Shown: piece after piece, positions 55,981-64,000 of the stretch
Position numbering within the stretch: position 1 is the first letter of the stretch
How the letters are laid out: each line of letters opens with the position of its first letter
Source of the DNA: Erythrobacteraceae bacterium
Lineage (GTDB): Bacteria > Pseudomonadota > Alphaproteobacteria > Sphingomonadales > Sphingomonadaceae
Length of the DNA: 64,000 nucleotides
Direction of reading: 5' to 3'
Assembly: GCA_027486035.1 (NCBI GenBank)
Contig: JAIXPX010000049.1
Coordinates: 1 to 64,000 of the forward strand
Made by a program: the position numbers and the translations under genes
Notes under the pieces: generated by a model
Databases searched by the model: none
The model's input: the letters and a program-made list of their open reading frames with translations, nothing else
What the model was told of the DNA's origin: nothing

Positions 55981-57789
55981 CTAAGGCTTCCGCACCCGCC
56001 GGTCGGCCTCCTTCTCCCGGATACGGAAGTCCGCCGGGCGCCGCACCGGCACGCGCAGCACGCAGCGCACGCCCGAGGGAGCAAAATCGAGCGTCACCGG
56101 CTGGCGCAATTCGTGCGCGACGACCTTCTCGATCAGTTCGGTGCCGAAGCCGCGGCGGCGCTGGGCGGCGACCGGCGGCCCGCCGACCTCCTGCCATTCG
56201 ACTTCGGCCCAGTTCTGCTCGCCCCCCTGCTCCGCGCCGTTCTCCGGGCCGCGCTGCCAGCGGATCGTGATGCGCCCGCCGGGCACGCTCAATGCCCCGT
56301 ATTTGGCGGCATTGGTGGCAAGTTCGTGGACCGCGAGGCCGAAGGACAGGGCATCGTTGGGCGCCAGCTCCAGTTCCGGCCCGTCCAGCAGGATGGCATC
56401 GCCCAGCACCTCGCGGAAATGCTGGAGCTCGGCCTCGATCACCGCGCGGATCGGCGTCGTGCCCCAGTCCGTCACCGTCAGGAGGTCATGCGTCGCCGAG
56501 AGCGCGCGGATGCGGCCTTGCAGGCTGTCGGCGAACTCGTCGAGGCTGTTCGAGCGGCGGCGGGTCAGCGACAGGATCGAGAGCACGTTGGCGAGGGTGT
56601 TCTTGACCCGGTGGTTCAATTCCCGGGTCAGCGAGTTCCTGATCGCGTGCTGCTCCTCGAAGAAGGCGAGCCGCGCCTGATCCTCGAAGGCCTGCTGGGT
56701 CAGCAGCCGCGCGAGCAGCATCAGCAGGCTGGCAAGCGCCAGGCCGAAGATCAGGGTCACCATCGACAGCGGCGAGAGCACCACGCCATGCGCGCCCTCG
56801 ATCACCAGCATCAGCTTGCGATCGGCGATGTTGACCTCCTGCGCGACGGTCTCCTTGGCGCCGCTGGCGAGAGAATGGGCGACGAGCAGGTGCCCCGTGT
56901 CCACCTCGCCATCATAGAGCCTCACGCCGAAGCGCTCCTCGCCCTGCCGGTCGATCGCCGCATCGAGGAACTCGCGCGCGCGGAACGGCGTGTAGACGAA
57001 GCCCGCGATCCCCTGCTCGCCCGGCGCGTCACGGCGGAACACCGGCATGTAGATGGCGAACGCAGGCGCGGTGCCGCTGGTCTCCTGCCGCAGCACGATC
57101 CGGCCCGAGGCCGCCGGACGCGAATTGAGTTCGGCCTCGGCCATCGCGGCCGCGCGCGCCGCATCGGAATACATGTCATAGCCCAGAGCGCGCCGGTTGA
57201 GCGGGGTTGCCGGCGCAAACATCGCCACCGGCGCAACCCGGCCCGTCGGGGGACTGGCAGGCGCAGGATAGATATCGGGATAGGCAGGCTGGCTGGCGCG
57301 GGTGCGGGCGAGGAAGGCGGGCAGATCGCGCGCCTCCATGACCGGGATCCAGCCGATCCCCTCGGCGCCCGAATAGTCGGTGTTGAGCTTCAGCACCCGC
57401 ACGAAATTGTCGAAGGTCTCGGGCGACACCTCATCGAGCGAGGCGAACAGCGCCGCTCCGGCCCTGAGGTAGGAGGCAAAGCCGCTGCCGCTGCGGTCGA
57501 GCGCGGCCGCGACGCCCTGCGCATATTCGCGCATCTGCGCGCGTTCGCGGGCGCGGGCGTTGGTCTCGATCGCGAAGACCGAAAGCGCGGTGATCGCGGC
57601 AATGGCAAGGAAGATCGCGAGCGGGATCGCGCGCGGATATTGCACCAGCCAGCGCCGCGCGCGCGCACCGGTTGAAGGCGGCGGGATCGCGGAATCGGTA
57701 TCGGGATTGAGGGCGAAGGGCTCGATGTCGGGTATCCTGTCAGCGCAGGCGGAACCAAACTGGTAGCGTATCGTTCCCGAATCGTCCAA
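55981..57789 (-). CDS. CHASE-domain HWE-family sensor histidine kinase (probable PhyR kinase)
   Basis: A 602-residue membrane kinase. A first helix near 52-72 precedes a periplasmic CHASE domain (about 75-330, with YSGAEGIGWIPV and GYDMYSD), then a second helix (about 340-365), an HWE/HisKA_2 dimerisation domain with the phosphorylated His in LNHRVKNTLANVLSILSL, and the ATPase domain (VHELATNAAKYGAL). Its place between phyR and nepR-ecfG makes it the likely PhyK-type kinase. The start is doubtful: the frame begins with TTG at 57789, overlapping the EcfG promoter; a GTG at 57645 lies just before the first helix. Confidence 0.9.
   Translation of the reverse strand: MDDSGTIRYQFGSACADRIPDIEPFALNPDTDSAIPPPSTGARARRWLVQYPRAIPLAIFLAIAAITALSVFAIETNARARERAQMREYAQGVAAALDRSGSGFASYLRAGAALFASLDEVSPETFDNFVRVLKLNTDYSGAEGIGWIPVMEARDLPAFLARTRASQPAYPDIYPAPASPPTGRVAPVAMFAPATPLNRRALGYDMYSDAARAAAMAEAELNSRPAASGRIVLRQETSGTAPAFAIYMPVFRRDAPGEQGIAGFVYTPFRAREFLDAAIDRQGEERFGVRLYDGEVDTGHLLVAHSLASGAKETVAQEVNIADRKLMLVIEGAHGVVLSPLSMVTLIFGLALASLLMLLARLLTQQAFEDQARLAFFEEQHAIRNSLTRELNHRVKNTLANVLSILSLTRRRSNSLDEFADSLQGRIRALSATHDLLTVTDWGTTPIRAVIEAELQHFREVLGDAILLDGPELELAPNDALSFGLAVHELATNAAKYGALSVPGGRITIRWQRGPENGAEQGGEQNWAEVEWQEVGGPPVAAQRRRGFGTELIEKVVAHELRQPVTLDFAPSGVRCVLRVPVRRPADFRIREKEADRRVRKP
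57751..57775 (+). promoter_or_regulatory. EcfG-type promoter for nepR-ecfG
   Basis: GGAAC (57751-57755), 16 bases, then CGTT (57772-57775) exactly fits the alphaproteobacterial EcfG consensus, about 60 bases ahead of nepR. It predicts autoregulation of the sigma factor. The same stretch read on the minus strand gives GGAAC-16-GGTT, so it may also fire toward the kinase gene. Confidence 0.85.
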
Positions 57790-57836
57790 GCTGAGCTTTG
57801 ACCGGACGGCGGGATCAGGGACGAAACCGAAGCATC

Positions 57837-58052
57837 ATGGCCTCGAATCATTCACAGGGCGGAAAAGGCGGGAGCGGCGCTGGTGCCGCCCAGCGCCGCG
57901 CGCCGGAGTGGGCCGACGGGCTGAAGCAGCTTTACGATTCGGTGGTCGAGGAAGACCTGCCCGACAGTTTCAAGGACCTCCTCGACCGGCTCGACGGGAT
58001 TCCGGCCGCGCGCGGCCCCGCAGCCCCGGGCGGCGAGGACACAAATCAATGA
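57837..58052 (+). CDS. nepR: Anti-sigma factor NepR
   Basis: A 71-residue protein that holds EcfG inactive until phospho-PhyR binds it. The conserved helical core is LKQLYDSVVEEDLPDSFKD, followed by LLDRLD, as in other NepRs; flanking parts are disordered and Gly-rich. Its stop overlaps the ecfG start (ATGA), so the two are coupled and stoichiometry is controlled. Confidence 0.94.
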   Translation: MASNHSQGGKGGSGAGAAQRRAPEWADGLKQLYDSVVEEDLPDSFKDLLDRLDGIPAARGPAAPGGEDTNQ

Positions 58053-58672
58053 CCGATGGCGGCCGCCCCGGCACACCGCGTTCGGCCACGGAGCAGTCCG
58101 ATTTCAAGCGCGAGCTGACCCGGGTGGTGCCGCATCTTCGCGCCTTTGCCCGGGGGCTGTGCGGCCGCCCCGATCTCGCCGATGATCTGGTGCAGGAAAC
58201 CTTGCTCAAGGCATGGGCCGCGCAGGAGCGCTTCGAACCAGGCACCTCGATGCGCGCCTGGACCTTCGTGATCCTGCGCAATGCCTACCTCACCGACATG
58301 CGCCGCAACCGCTTTCGCGGCGAGTATGACGAAGGCGTGGCCGAGCGCATCCTGACCGCACCGGCCGGACAGGAGGAGCCGATCCATCTCAGCGATCTCC
58401 ACCGCGCGCTGCTGACGCTGCCGGCCGAACGGCGCGAGGCGCTGCTGCTGGTCGGCGCCGGGGGCTTTTCCTACGAGGAGGCGGCAGCGATCTGCGGCTG
58501 TGCGGTCGGCACGATCAAGAGCCGCGTCGGCCGCGCCCGCGCCGCGCTGTCGGAGATGCTGGCAAGCGGTGCGATCCCCCGCCGCTCCACCAGCGACGAC
58601 GTCGCCCACCGCGCGATCCTCGACGAGCTTGAGATGGTTGCGGCCGGCAACGGGGTCAGCACGCGGGGGTAA
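58049..58672 (+). CDS. ecfG: ECF sigma factor EcfG (general stress)
   Basis: A 207-residue sigma factor. Region 2 is at about 20-90 (VVPHLRAFARGLCGRPDLADDLVQETLLKAW, then FVILRNAYLTDMRRNRF), region 4 at about 115-175 (RALLTLPAERREALLLVGAGGFSYEEAAAICGCAVGTIKSRVGRAR). The sequence type and the nepR/phyR neighbourhood assign it to the EcfG group. It should transcribe from GGAAC...CGTT promoters, including its own. Confidence 0.95.
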   Translation: MTDGGRPGTPRSATEQSDFKRELTRVVPHLRAFARGLCGRPDLADDLVQETLLKAWAAQERFEPGTSMRAWTFVILRNAYLTDMRRNRFRGEYDEGVAERILTAPAGQEEPIHLSDLHRALLTLPAERREALLLVGAGGFSYEEAAAICGCAVGTIKSRVGRARAALSEMLASGAIPRRSTSDDVAHRAILDELEMVAAGNGVSTRG

Positions 58673-58764
58673 CGCTCCCGATTCTGCCAGGAATGTCTAT
58701 AACAGGTGTGACAAGGCGATTTTTTCTCGCCATGATTGCGCCTGCAACCATCAAGAGGGATCTC

Positions 58765-59361
58765 ATGGCAAAGTTCTTTGGCAATCTGCATCTCGTGCTG
58801 GCCGTCGGGCTGATCGCGGCGATTATGGTGATCGTGAGTTTCACCGGCTGGACCGGTGGCGATGCCAAGTCGGTGGCGGACGACGTGTTCCGCTGGCTCC
58901 ACACCTTCTTCGGAATCCTGTGGATCGGGCTGCTCTATTACCTCAATTTCGTGCAAGTTCCGACCATGCCCAAGATTCCGGCCGAGCAGACCGGGGCCAT
59001 CAACAACCACATCGCGCCCAAGGTGTTCTTCTTCTTTCGCTACGGAGCGCTGCTCACGGTCGTCTTCGGCCTCGTGATCGCCTTCCACAACGGCTATGGC
59101 GCAGAGGCGCTGACCTTCAGTGGTGAGGGTTTCGACGGGATCAACATGATCGGTCTCGGCATGTGGCTGGCGCTGATCATGGCGTTCAACGTCTGGTTCA
59201 TCATCTGGCCGGCGCAGCGCAAGATCCTCAATATCGTGCCCGGCGCGACCGATGAGGAAAAGGCCAAGCTGCGTCCGCGTGCTCTGGCGGCCAGCCGCAC
59301 CAACCTGCTGCTGTCGCTGCCGATGCTCTATTGCATGGTCAGCGCCAACCTCGGGGGCTGA
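58765..59361 (+). CDS. Membrane protein related to the urate hydroxylase PuuD N-terminal domain
   Basis: A 198-residue protein with about five hydrophobic segments. The conserved VFRWLHTFFGILWIGLLYYLNFVQVP (His, Trp, Asn-Phe-Gln) and FFFFRYGALLTVVFGL are typical of PuuD/urate-oxidase N-terminal membrane domains. It lacks the cytochrome c domain of full PuuD, so urate oxidation is not assured. The ATG at 58765 has AAGAGGG upstream. It lies 92 bases after ecfG and could share its transcript. Confidence 0.78.
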   Translation: MAKFFGNLHLVLAVGLIAAIMVIVSFTGWTGGDAKSVADDVFRWLHTFFGILWIGLLYYLNFVQVPTMPKIPAEQTGAINNHIAPKVFFFFRYGALLTVVFGLVIAFHNGYGAEALTFSGEGFDGINMIGLGMWLALIMAFNVWFIIWPAQRKILNIVPGATDEEKAKLRPRALAASRTNLLLSLPMLYCMVSANLGG

Positions 59362-59419
59362 TCGGTTCAAGCGCTCTCCCTCCGCTTGGGGGGAGAGCGC
59401 CACAACCGCCTTTTACCCC

Positions 59420-60721
59420 TCAGGCCGGATCGGGCGCGCCTTGAGCCACGCGGTCGACCGCGCTGCTGACCGCGACATTCATCGTGACATTGCCGAGCGT
59501 TCGCATCAGATCGGGCAGCATCTCCACCGCCACCAGCAGCGCCAGCGGCTCGACCGGCACGCCCATGGCAAGCGCGATCGGGCCGATCGAGACGACAAAG
59601 CTGATCGAGCCGGGCAGGCTCACCGCGCTGAGGCTGATGACGCTGGCGATCAGGATGCCGGCTATGGCGACGCTCGGCGCCACCTCCACCCCCGCCAGCG
59701 CGGCGATGTAATAGACCACCGCGAGGTTCATCGCCGCGCTGGTGGCACGGAAGATCACCACCGCGAGCGGCAGCACGAATTCGGCGGTCGCGGGGCGCAG
59801 GCCGAGCCGTCCGGCGCTGTCCAGCATCGCGGGCAGGCTCGCCAGCGAGGACTGGGTCGATAGCGCCACCGCCTGCGCCGGCAGCAGCGCACGGGCAAAG
59901 GCGAGCGGGCCCTTCCCGCCCAGACCGGCGGCGAGGGCATAGGCCAGCGCGAAGATGAAGGTGCCCATGGCGGTGACCGTCACCACATAGTGGCCGAGCG
60001 CGGCGAAAGCCCCGCCCCCGCTCTGCACGCCCACGCCGTAAGCCAGCGCCAGCACGCCCACCGGCGCGGCCGCCAGCACCCAGCCGATGATCAGCAGCAT
60101 CGCATTGCCCAGCGCATGGAAAAAGCCGAGCAGCCGCTCGCCCTGCTCCTGCGGCAGCCGGGTGATGGCGACGGCAAACATCACGAAGAACAGCGTCAGC
60201 GGCAGCATCGCGGTTTCGGCCGCGGCGGCAATGATATTGGGCGAGACCAGCGAGGCGAGGAAATCGAGCACCTCGGGCACCTCGCCCACCTCGGACGGGG
60301 TCCGGGACAGGAACGCGCCCGCACCCTGGGGCACGGGGAAGGCGGCAAGCAGCGCGGGCATGGCCAGCGAGGTGAACGTCCCGCCGGCCAGCTGCACCGC
60401 GACCATGATCGCGATCATCCGCCGCGCCGCCGTGCCGACCCGCGCGGCGAGGATCATCTGGACCAGCCCCAGCACCAGCAGCGCGGCCACCAGCGGGATG
60501 ATCGTCATCTGCAAGGCGCGCAGCCACAGCCCGCCGACCAGCGCGGCCAAGTCGCCGACCAGCGCCGGGGCGCCGAGCACGCCCCCGGCGATCCCGGCCA
60601 GCAGCCCGCCGACGAGGGCCGCAAAGGTCAGCGCCACCGGCAGGCGGATCGCCACCAGACCGAATTTCCCCTGTCCGCCGCCGCTGCCCTGTGCGGCGTC
60701 ATGTGTCTCGTTTTCCGGCAA
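59420..60721 (-). CDS. Dicarboxylate/amino acid:cation symporter (DAACS family)
   Basis: A 433-residue polytopic protein of the GltP/DctA fold. Family features include [21 protein letters not shown] near the N-terminus, the Ser-rich hairpin [18 protein letters not shown], and the C-terminal [22 protein letters not shown] and [11 protein letters not shown]. It should import glutamate, aspartate or C4-dicarboxylates with H+ or Na+. The start is a TTG at 60721 with AGGA seven bases upstream; a GTG at 60655 is possible. It is divergent from glmM. Confidence 0.87.
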   Translation of the reverse strand: MPENETHDAAQGSGGGQGKFGLVAIRLPVALTFAALVGGLLAGIAGGVLGAPALVGDLAALVGGLWLRALQMTIIPLVAALLVLGLVQMILAARVGTAARRMIAIMVAVQLAGGTFTSLAMPALLAAFPVPQGAGAFLSRTPSEVGEVPEVLDFLASLVSPNIIAAAAETAMLPLTLFFVMFAVAITRLPQEQGERLLGFFHALGNAMLLIIGWVLAAAPVGVLALAYGVGVQSGGGAFAALGHYVVTVTAMGTFIFALAYALAAGLGGKGPLAFARALLPAQAVALSTQSSLASLPAMLDSAGRLGLRPATAEFVLPLAVVIFRATSAAMNLAVVYYIAALAGVEVAPSVAIAGILIASVISLSAVSLPGSISFVVSIGPIALAMGVPVEPLALLVAVEMLPDLMRTLGNVTMNVAVSSAVDRVAQGAPDPA

Positions 60722-60805
60722 TGGCCTGTCCTTATCTTCCCTTTCGCCGATAACCGCGCCAGAAGCGCGAGACAACAACGGGCGCACAACACGGGGCAGG
60801 AATTG

Positions 60806-62143
60806 ATGGCAAGGAAGCTGTTCGGGACCGACGGGATCAGGGGGCGCACCAATGCAGGCGCGATGACCGCGGCGACAGCGATGAAGGTCGGGCTCGCGGC
60901 GGGCCGCTATTTCATGCGCGGCGGGCACCGGCACCGGGTGGTGATCGGCAAGGACACGCGCTTGTCGGGTTACATGATGGAAAGCGCGCTGGTCGCGGGC
61001 TTCACCAGCGTGGGCATGGACGTGATCATGACCGGCCCGCTCCCCACCCCCGCCATCGCGCTGCTCACCCGCGAGATGCGCGCCGATCTCGGCGTGATGA
61101 TCTCGGCCAGCCACAACCCCTTTGCCGATAACGGCATCAAGCTGTTCGGCCCCGACGGCTTCAAGCTCTCCGACGAGGCCGAGGCCGAGATCGAGGCGCT
61201 GATCGCGGGCGACATCCCGCTCGCCCCGCCCGAACAGATCGGCCGCGCGCGCCGGATCGAGGATGCGCGCGGGCGCTACATCCACGCGGTCAAGGCCTCG
61301 GTCTCCTCCGAGATCAGCTTCGATGGCCTCAAGGTCGTGGTCGATTGCGCCCATGGCGCGGCTTACCAGGTGGCGCCGAGCGCAATCTGGGAACTGGGCG
61401 CGGAGGTGGTGACGCTTGGCGTCACGCCCAGCGGCACCAATATCAACGACGGGGTCGGCTCGACCGCGATCGCCGCGCTCCAGAGCAAGGTGGTCGAGGA
61501 AGGCGCGGACATCGGCATCGCGCTCGATGGTGACGCCGACCGGCTGATCGTGGTCGACGAGAAGGGCCGCGCCGTCGATGGCGACCAGATCATGGCGCTG
61601 ATCGCGGGGCGGATGCAGGATCGCGGCTCCCTGCGCGGTGGCGGGATCGTCGCCACGGTGATGAGCAACCTCGGGCTCGAACGCCATCTCGCCGGGCGCG
61701 GCCTCGATCTGGTGCGCGCCAAGGTCGGCGACCGCTACGTGCTCGAGGCAATGAAAGCCGGCGGCTACAATGTCGGCGGCGAGCAGTCGGGCCACATGAT
61801 CCTGCTCGATTATGCCACCACCGGCGACGGGACGGTCGCGGCCCTGCGCGTGCTGGCCAGCCTCGTGCGGAGCGGCAAGCCGGCGAGCGAATTGCTCCAC
61901 GTCTTCGACCCCGTGCCCCAGCTTTTGAAGAACGTGCGCTACGAGGGCGGCAAGCCTCTGGAGAACGATGCGGTCAAGGCCGTCATCGCCGAGGCCGAGG
62001 CGAGCCTTGCCGGCAAGGGTCGCCTCGTGATCCGCCCCTCGGGCACCGAACCGGTGATCCGGGTGATGGCCGAGGGCGATGACCGCGCGCAGGTGGAACA
62101 GGTCGTCGATGCGATCTGCGCGGCGGTGCGAGAAGCGGTTTAG
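60806..62143 (+). CDS. glmM: Phosphoglucosamine mutase
   Basis: A 445-residue enzyme that converts glucosamine-6-phosphate to glucosamine-1-phosphate for UDP-GlcNAc, peptidoglycan and LPS. The four phosphohexomutase sites are clear: [11 protein letters not shown], the phosphoserine in [15 protein letters not shown], the metal loop [13 protein letters not shown] and the phosphate-binding [12 protein letters not shown]. The ATG at 60806 has GGGGCAGGAA upstream. Confidence 0.97.
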   Translation: MARKLFGTDGIRGRTNAGAMTAATAMKVGLAAGRYFMRGGHRHRVVIGKDTRLSGYMMESALVAGFTSVGMDVIMTGPLPTPAIALLTREMRADLGVMISASHNPFADNGIKLFGPDGFKLSDEAEAEIEALIAGDIPLAPPEQIGRARRIEDARGRYIHAVKASVSSEISFDGLKVVVDCAHGAAYQVAPSAIWELGAEVVTLGVTPSGTNINDGVGSTAIAALQSKVVEEGADIGIALDGDADRLIVVDEKGRAVDGDQIMALIAGRMQDRGSLRGGGIVATVMSNLGLERHLAGRGLDLVRAKVGDRYVLEAMKAGGYNVGGEQSGHMILLDYATTGDGTVAALRVLASLVRSGKPASELLHVFDPVPQLLKNVRYEGGKPLENDAVKAVIAEAEASLAGKGRLVIRPSGTEPVIRVMAEGDDRAQVEQVVDAICAAVREAV

Positions 62144-62154
62144 GAGGACTGGTT

Positions 62155-62379
62155 ATGCTCGAAATGCGTCCCGATTGCGAAACCTGCGGCGTGCTGCTGC
62201 CTGCCGAGGCACCCGGTGCCTTCATCTGCTCCTTCGAGTGCACCTTCTGCGCCGAATGTGCCGAGGACCTCGACGACCGCTGCCCCAATTGCGGCGGCGA
62301 GCTGATGGACCGCCCGACCCGCGCCGCAGCGCTCCACGCGAAATACCCGCCGTCGACGGAGCGCAAGTTCAAGGGGTGA
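62155..62379 (+). CDS. Small Cys-rich zinc protein, DUF1272 family
   Basis: A 74-residue protein with four Cys pairs or motifs: CETCGVLLP, ICSFECTFCAECAEDL and RCPNCGGEL, typical of DUF1272. It probably binds zinc; the function is unknown. It starts 11 bases after glmM and is likely on the same transcript. Confidence 0.9.
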   Translation: MLEMRPDCETCGVLLPAEAPGAFICSFECTFCAECAEDLDDRCPNCGGELMDRPTRAAALHAKYPPSTERKFKG

Positions 62380-62420
62380 TGGCGCGGCGGCGGAGCCCCC
62401 GGTTCCCGCCACGCTCTGGG

Positions 62421-63176
62421 TCAGGGGGTCTGCCCGGCAGAGGTTTCTTCATAGGTAACCGACCGGCGCACACGGCCTTCCTCGTCGAGCAGTTCGATCA
62501 CAGGCTCTCCCTTCGCGCCCACACTCAGACGCAGTCTCACCCGCCCGCTCGGATCTCTCAGTTCCAGCGTGGATTGCCCGCTCGGATCGGTTCCGAGATA
62601 GGCGCGCTGCTGGCCGAAGTTCTGGAGCTTGGGGTTCGCCTCTACAAACGCGCCGCGCTTCTCGCGCGGCAACGCCCGTGCTTCGTCGATGAGGCGCATT
62701 TGTTCATAGACCGTGGCAAAGCTGGCCGACGGGCGGTCGAGGATCATCAAGCCTCCACGGGCGACGCCTTCGCCCTCGCTCGAGGAAAGCTGGACCACCT
62801 GGTCTTGCTTGTAGCGGTCGAAGGTAAGGGACAATCCCGATTGGATTCCGTCCTTCCCTTCGCTGCCGGAATAAATGAGCCCGCCGATCTCGTTCGCTTC
62901 GTCATCAAGAAACAGCATTCCTGCAAGCGTGTTGCGGTCTGCGCGCGGGATCTCTCTGCCTTGTTCGAAAGCGCCGGGGAACGTGCCTTTGCCCGAAATC
63001 ACCATGCGCAAGGTTCCGTCGGGTTCGACGACATTGATCCGCTCGACCGTCAGCGTTGCGAGACGGGCATCCTGAACGGCATCGACCGCGTAACCGGCGG
63101 TAACGAGTGAGGGCGTCAACGCCGTCAGGGCCAAAGCCGCCGGCTTGTCGATGAGAGCAGTGAACCAGGACGCCAT
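62421..63176 (-). CDS. Membrane-anchored or exported protein with repeated beta units, unknown
   Basis: A 251-residue protein. The N-terminus has a hydrophobic stretch (about 10-30, PAALALTALTPSLVTAGYAV) that could be a membrane anchor or an uncleaved signal. The rest alternates short strand units of the type RINVVEPDGTLRMVISG, STLELRDPSGRVRLRLSV and PVIELLDEEGRVRRSV, like a beta-solenoid or beta-propeller repeat. I do not recognise a family. A BlaI-type operator lies 38 bases upstream. Confidence 0.7.
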   Translation of the reverse strand: MASWFTALIDKPAALALTALTPSLVTAGYAVDAVQDARLATLTVERINVVEPDGTLRMVISGKGTFPGAFEQGREIPRADRNTLAGMLFLDDEANEIGGLIYSGSEGKDGIQSGLSLTFDRYKQDQVVQLSSSEGEGVARGGLMILDRPSASFATVYEQMRLIDEARALPREKRGAFVEANPKLQNFGQQRAYLGTDPSGQSTLELRDPSGRVRLRLSVGAKGEPVIELLDEEGRVRRSVTYEETSAGQTP

Positions 63177-63213
63177 GCAAAAACTCCCGAATGAAATCTG
63201 GCCGGCTCCAATC

Positions 63214-63229
63214 GACTACATCTGTAGTC
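63214..63229. promoter_or_regulatory. BlaI/MecI/CopY-type operator
   Basis: GACTACATCTGTAGTC is a perfect dyad (arms GACTAC/GTAGTC) and contains TACAnnTGTA, the consensus bound by BlaI-family repressors. It lies 38 bases upstream of the unknown gene at 62421-63176. The rest of the 200-base spacer toward thiD holds only an AT-rich patch (about 63259-63292) and no gene. No blaI or blaR is in the window. Confidence 0.55.
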
Positions 63230-63377
63230 TAGTCAATCCGCATCGATGCCAGATCTTCCGCATTTTAATAATATTAACAGTATTTTATTAGCCCACGGAT
63301 GGCGCGCAATACGGCCACGCGGGTCCGCGTCCGCAAAAAGCGTCCCTGTCGCCGCGCTCTCTTGCTATGCCGCTGGC

Positions 63378-64000
63378 ATGACAACCTCCAAGCCCCCCCG
63401 CATCCTTGCCATCGCCGGTTCCGACAGCTCGGGCGGTGCAGGGATTCAGGCCGATATCAAGACCATCACCATGCTCGGCGGCTATGCCATGACCGCGATC
63501 ACCGCGATCACCGCGCAGAACACTGCGGGCGTGCAGGGGGTGGAGCCCATCACCCCCGCGATGGTCGCGCAGCAGGTTGCCTCGTGCACCAGCGACATCG
63601 GTGTCGACGCAATCAAGATCGGGATGCTGCATGATGCCGCGCTGATCGCCGCCGTGGCCGCAGCGCTTGAAGGCGTCACGGTGCCCATCGTGCTTGATCC
63701 GGTGATGATCGCCACCAGCGGAGCCGCGCTGATCGATCCCGGTGCGCTGGCCGCGATGCGCGAGCTGCTGTTTCCCGCAGCGACCCTCCTCACCCCCAAC
63801 CTCCCCGAACTCGCCGCGCTGGCGGGCCGCTCGTTCGACGGCGTCGCGGCCATGACCGCAGCGGCCGAGGAACTCGCCAAGGCAAGCGGCGCGGCGGTGC
63901 TGGCCAAGGGCGGGCACGGCGAGGGCGCGCGCGTCATCGACGTGCTGGTGGTGCCGGGAGAGGCTCCGCGGGCCTTCGATCACCGGCGGATCGACACGCG
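63378..64000 (+). CDS. thiD: Hydroxymethylpyrimidine/phosphomethylpyrimidine kinase (cut by window edge)
   Basis: The first 207 codons of ThiD, a ribokinase-fold enzyme that phosphorylates HMP and HMP-P for thiamine synthesis. The start ILAIAGSDSSGGAGIQADIK is the family signature; ITAITAQNT, VLDPVMIATSG and LLTPNLPELAAL follow as in ThiD. The C-terminus with the anionic-hole GxGD motif lies beyond the window. Confidence 0.94.
   Translation, partial: MTTSKPPRILAIAGSDSSGGAGIQADIKTITMLGGYAMTAITAITAQNTAGVQGVEPITPAMVAQQVASCTSDIGVDAIKIGMLHDAALIAAVAAALEGVTVPIVLDPVMIATSGAALIDPGALAAMRELLFPAATLLTPNLPELAALAGRSFDGVAAMTAAAEELAKASGAAVLAKGGHGEGARVIDVLVVPGEAPRAFDHRRIDT

Overview
The window is high-GC chromosomal DNA of an alphaproteobacterium, most likely of the Sphingomonadales (Erythrobacter/Porphyrobacter type). 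This is inferred from gene content: a PhyR/NepR/EcfG general stress locus, a split cobalamin-dependent methionine synthase behind an ArsR-methyltransferase fusion, a tandem glycine riboswitch ahead of gcvT-gcvH-gcvPA-gcvPB, and PHB synthase with a phasin. A BLUF photoreceptor with AppA-like residue spacing and a BciA-type 8-vinyl reductase suggest, but do not prove, an aerobic anoxygenic phototroph.

Bases 1-4339 are the right end of an integrated element. A tRNA-Gly(CCC) gene is followed at its 3' end by a tyrosine integrase, an unknown gene, an AlpA-like regulator and a primase-polymerase/helicase, all reading leftward out of the window. The replication gene is split by a one-base frameshift near 674-676. 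The order resembles P4- or PICI-like phage satellites.

From 4340 to about 31200 lie metabolic loci: BLUF sensor, ZntB-like transporter, secreted M24 protein, mmsA, the glycine cleavage operon with its riboswitch, a cation/proton antiporter, a serine hydrolase, metF and split metH with their probable regulator, and a divergent galactoside locus. That locus has symporter-galT-galK on the minus strand and alpha- plus beta-galactosidase on the plus strand, enough to import galactosides, hydrolyse them and start the Leloir pathway.

From 31200 to 45600 come bciA, a MAPEG protein, a D-aminoacylase-type amidohydrolase, two oxidoreductases, a glycan/lipid-sugar cluster (GT2, methyltransferase, GtrA, large membrane protein), tRNA-Thr and tRNA-Cys, a thioesterase, an enoyl-CoA hydratase, a little-known five-gene regulatory/membrane cluster containing a JAMM protein, and alaC.

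From 45700 to 64000 come phaC, a phasin with PhaR-like operators, clpS, lptFG, a GNAT enzyme, a desaturase, phyR, a CHASE-HWE kinase, nepR-ecfG with an EcfG-type promoter, a PuuD-like membrane protein, a DAACS symporter, glmM, a DUF1272 protein, an unknown anchored protein behind a BlaI-type operator, and thiD running off the right edge. Two copies of a long palindromic element (16393-16481 and 55830-55959), each between convergent genes, keep their pairing by compensatory changes and are the most unusual non-coding signal.
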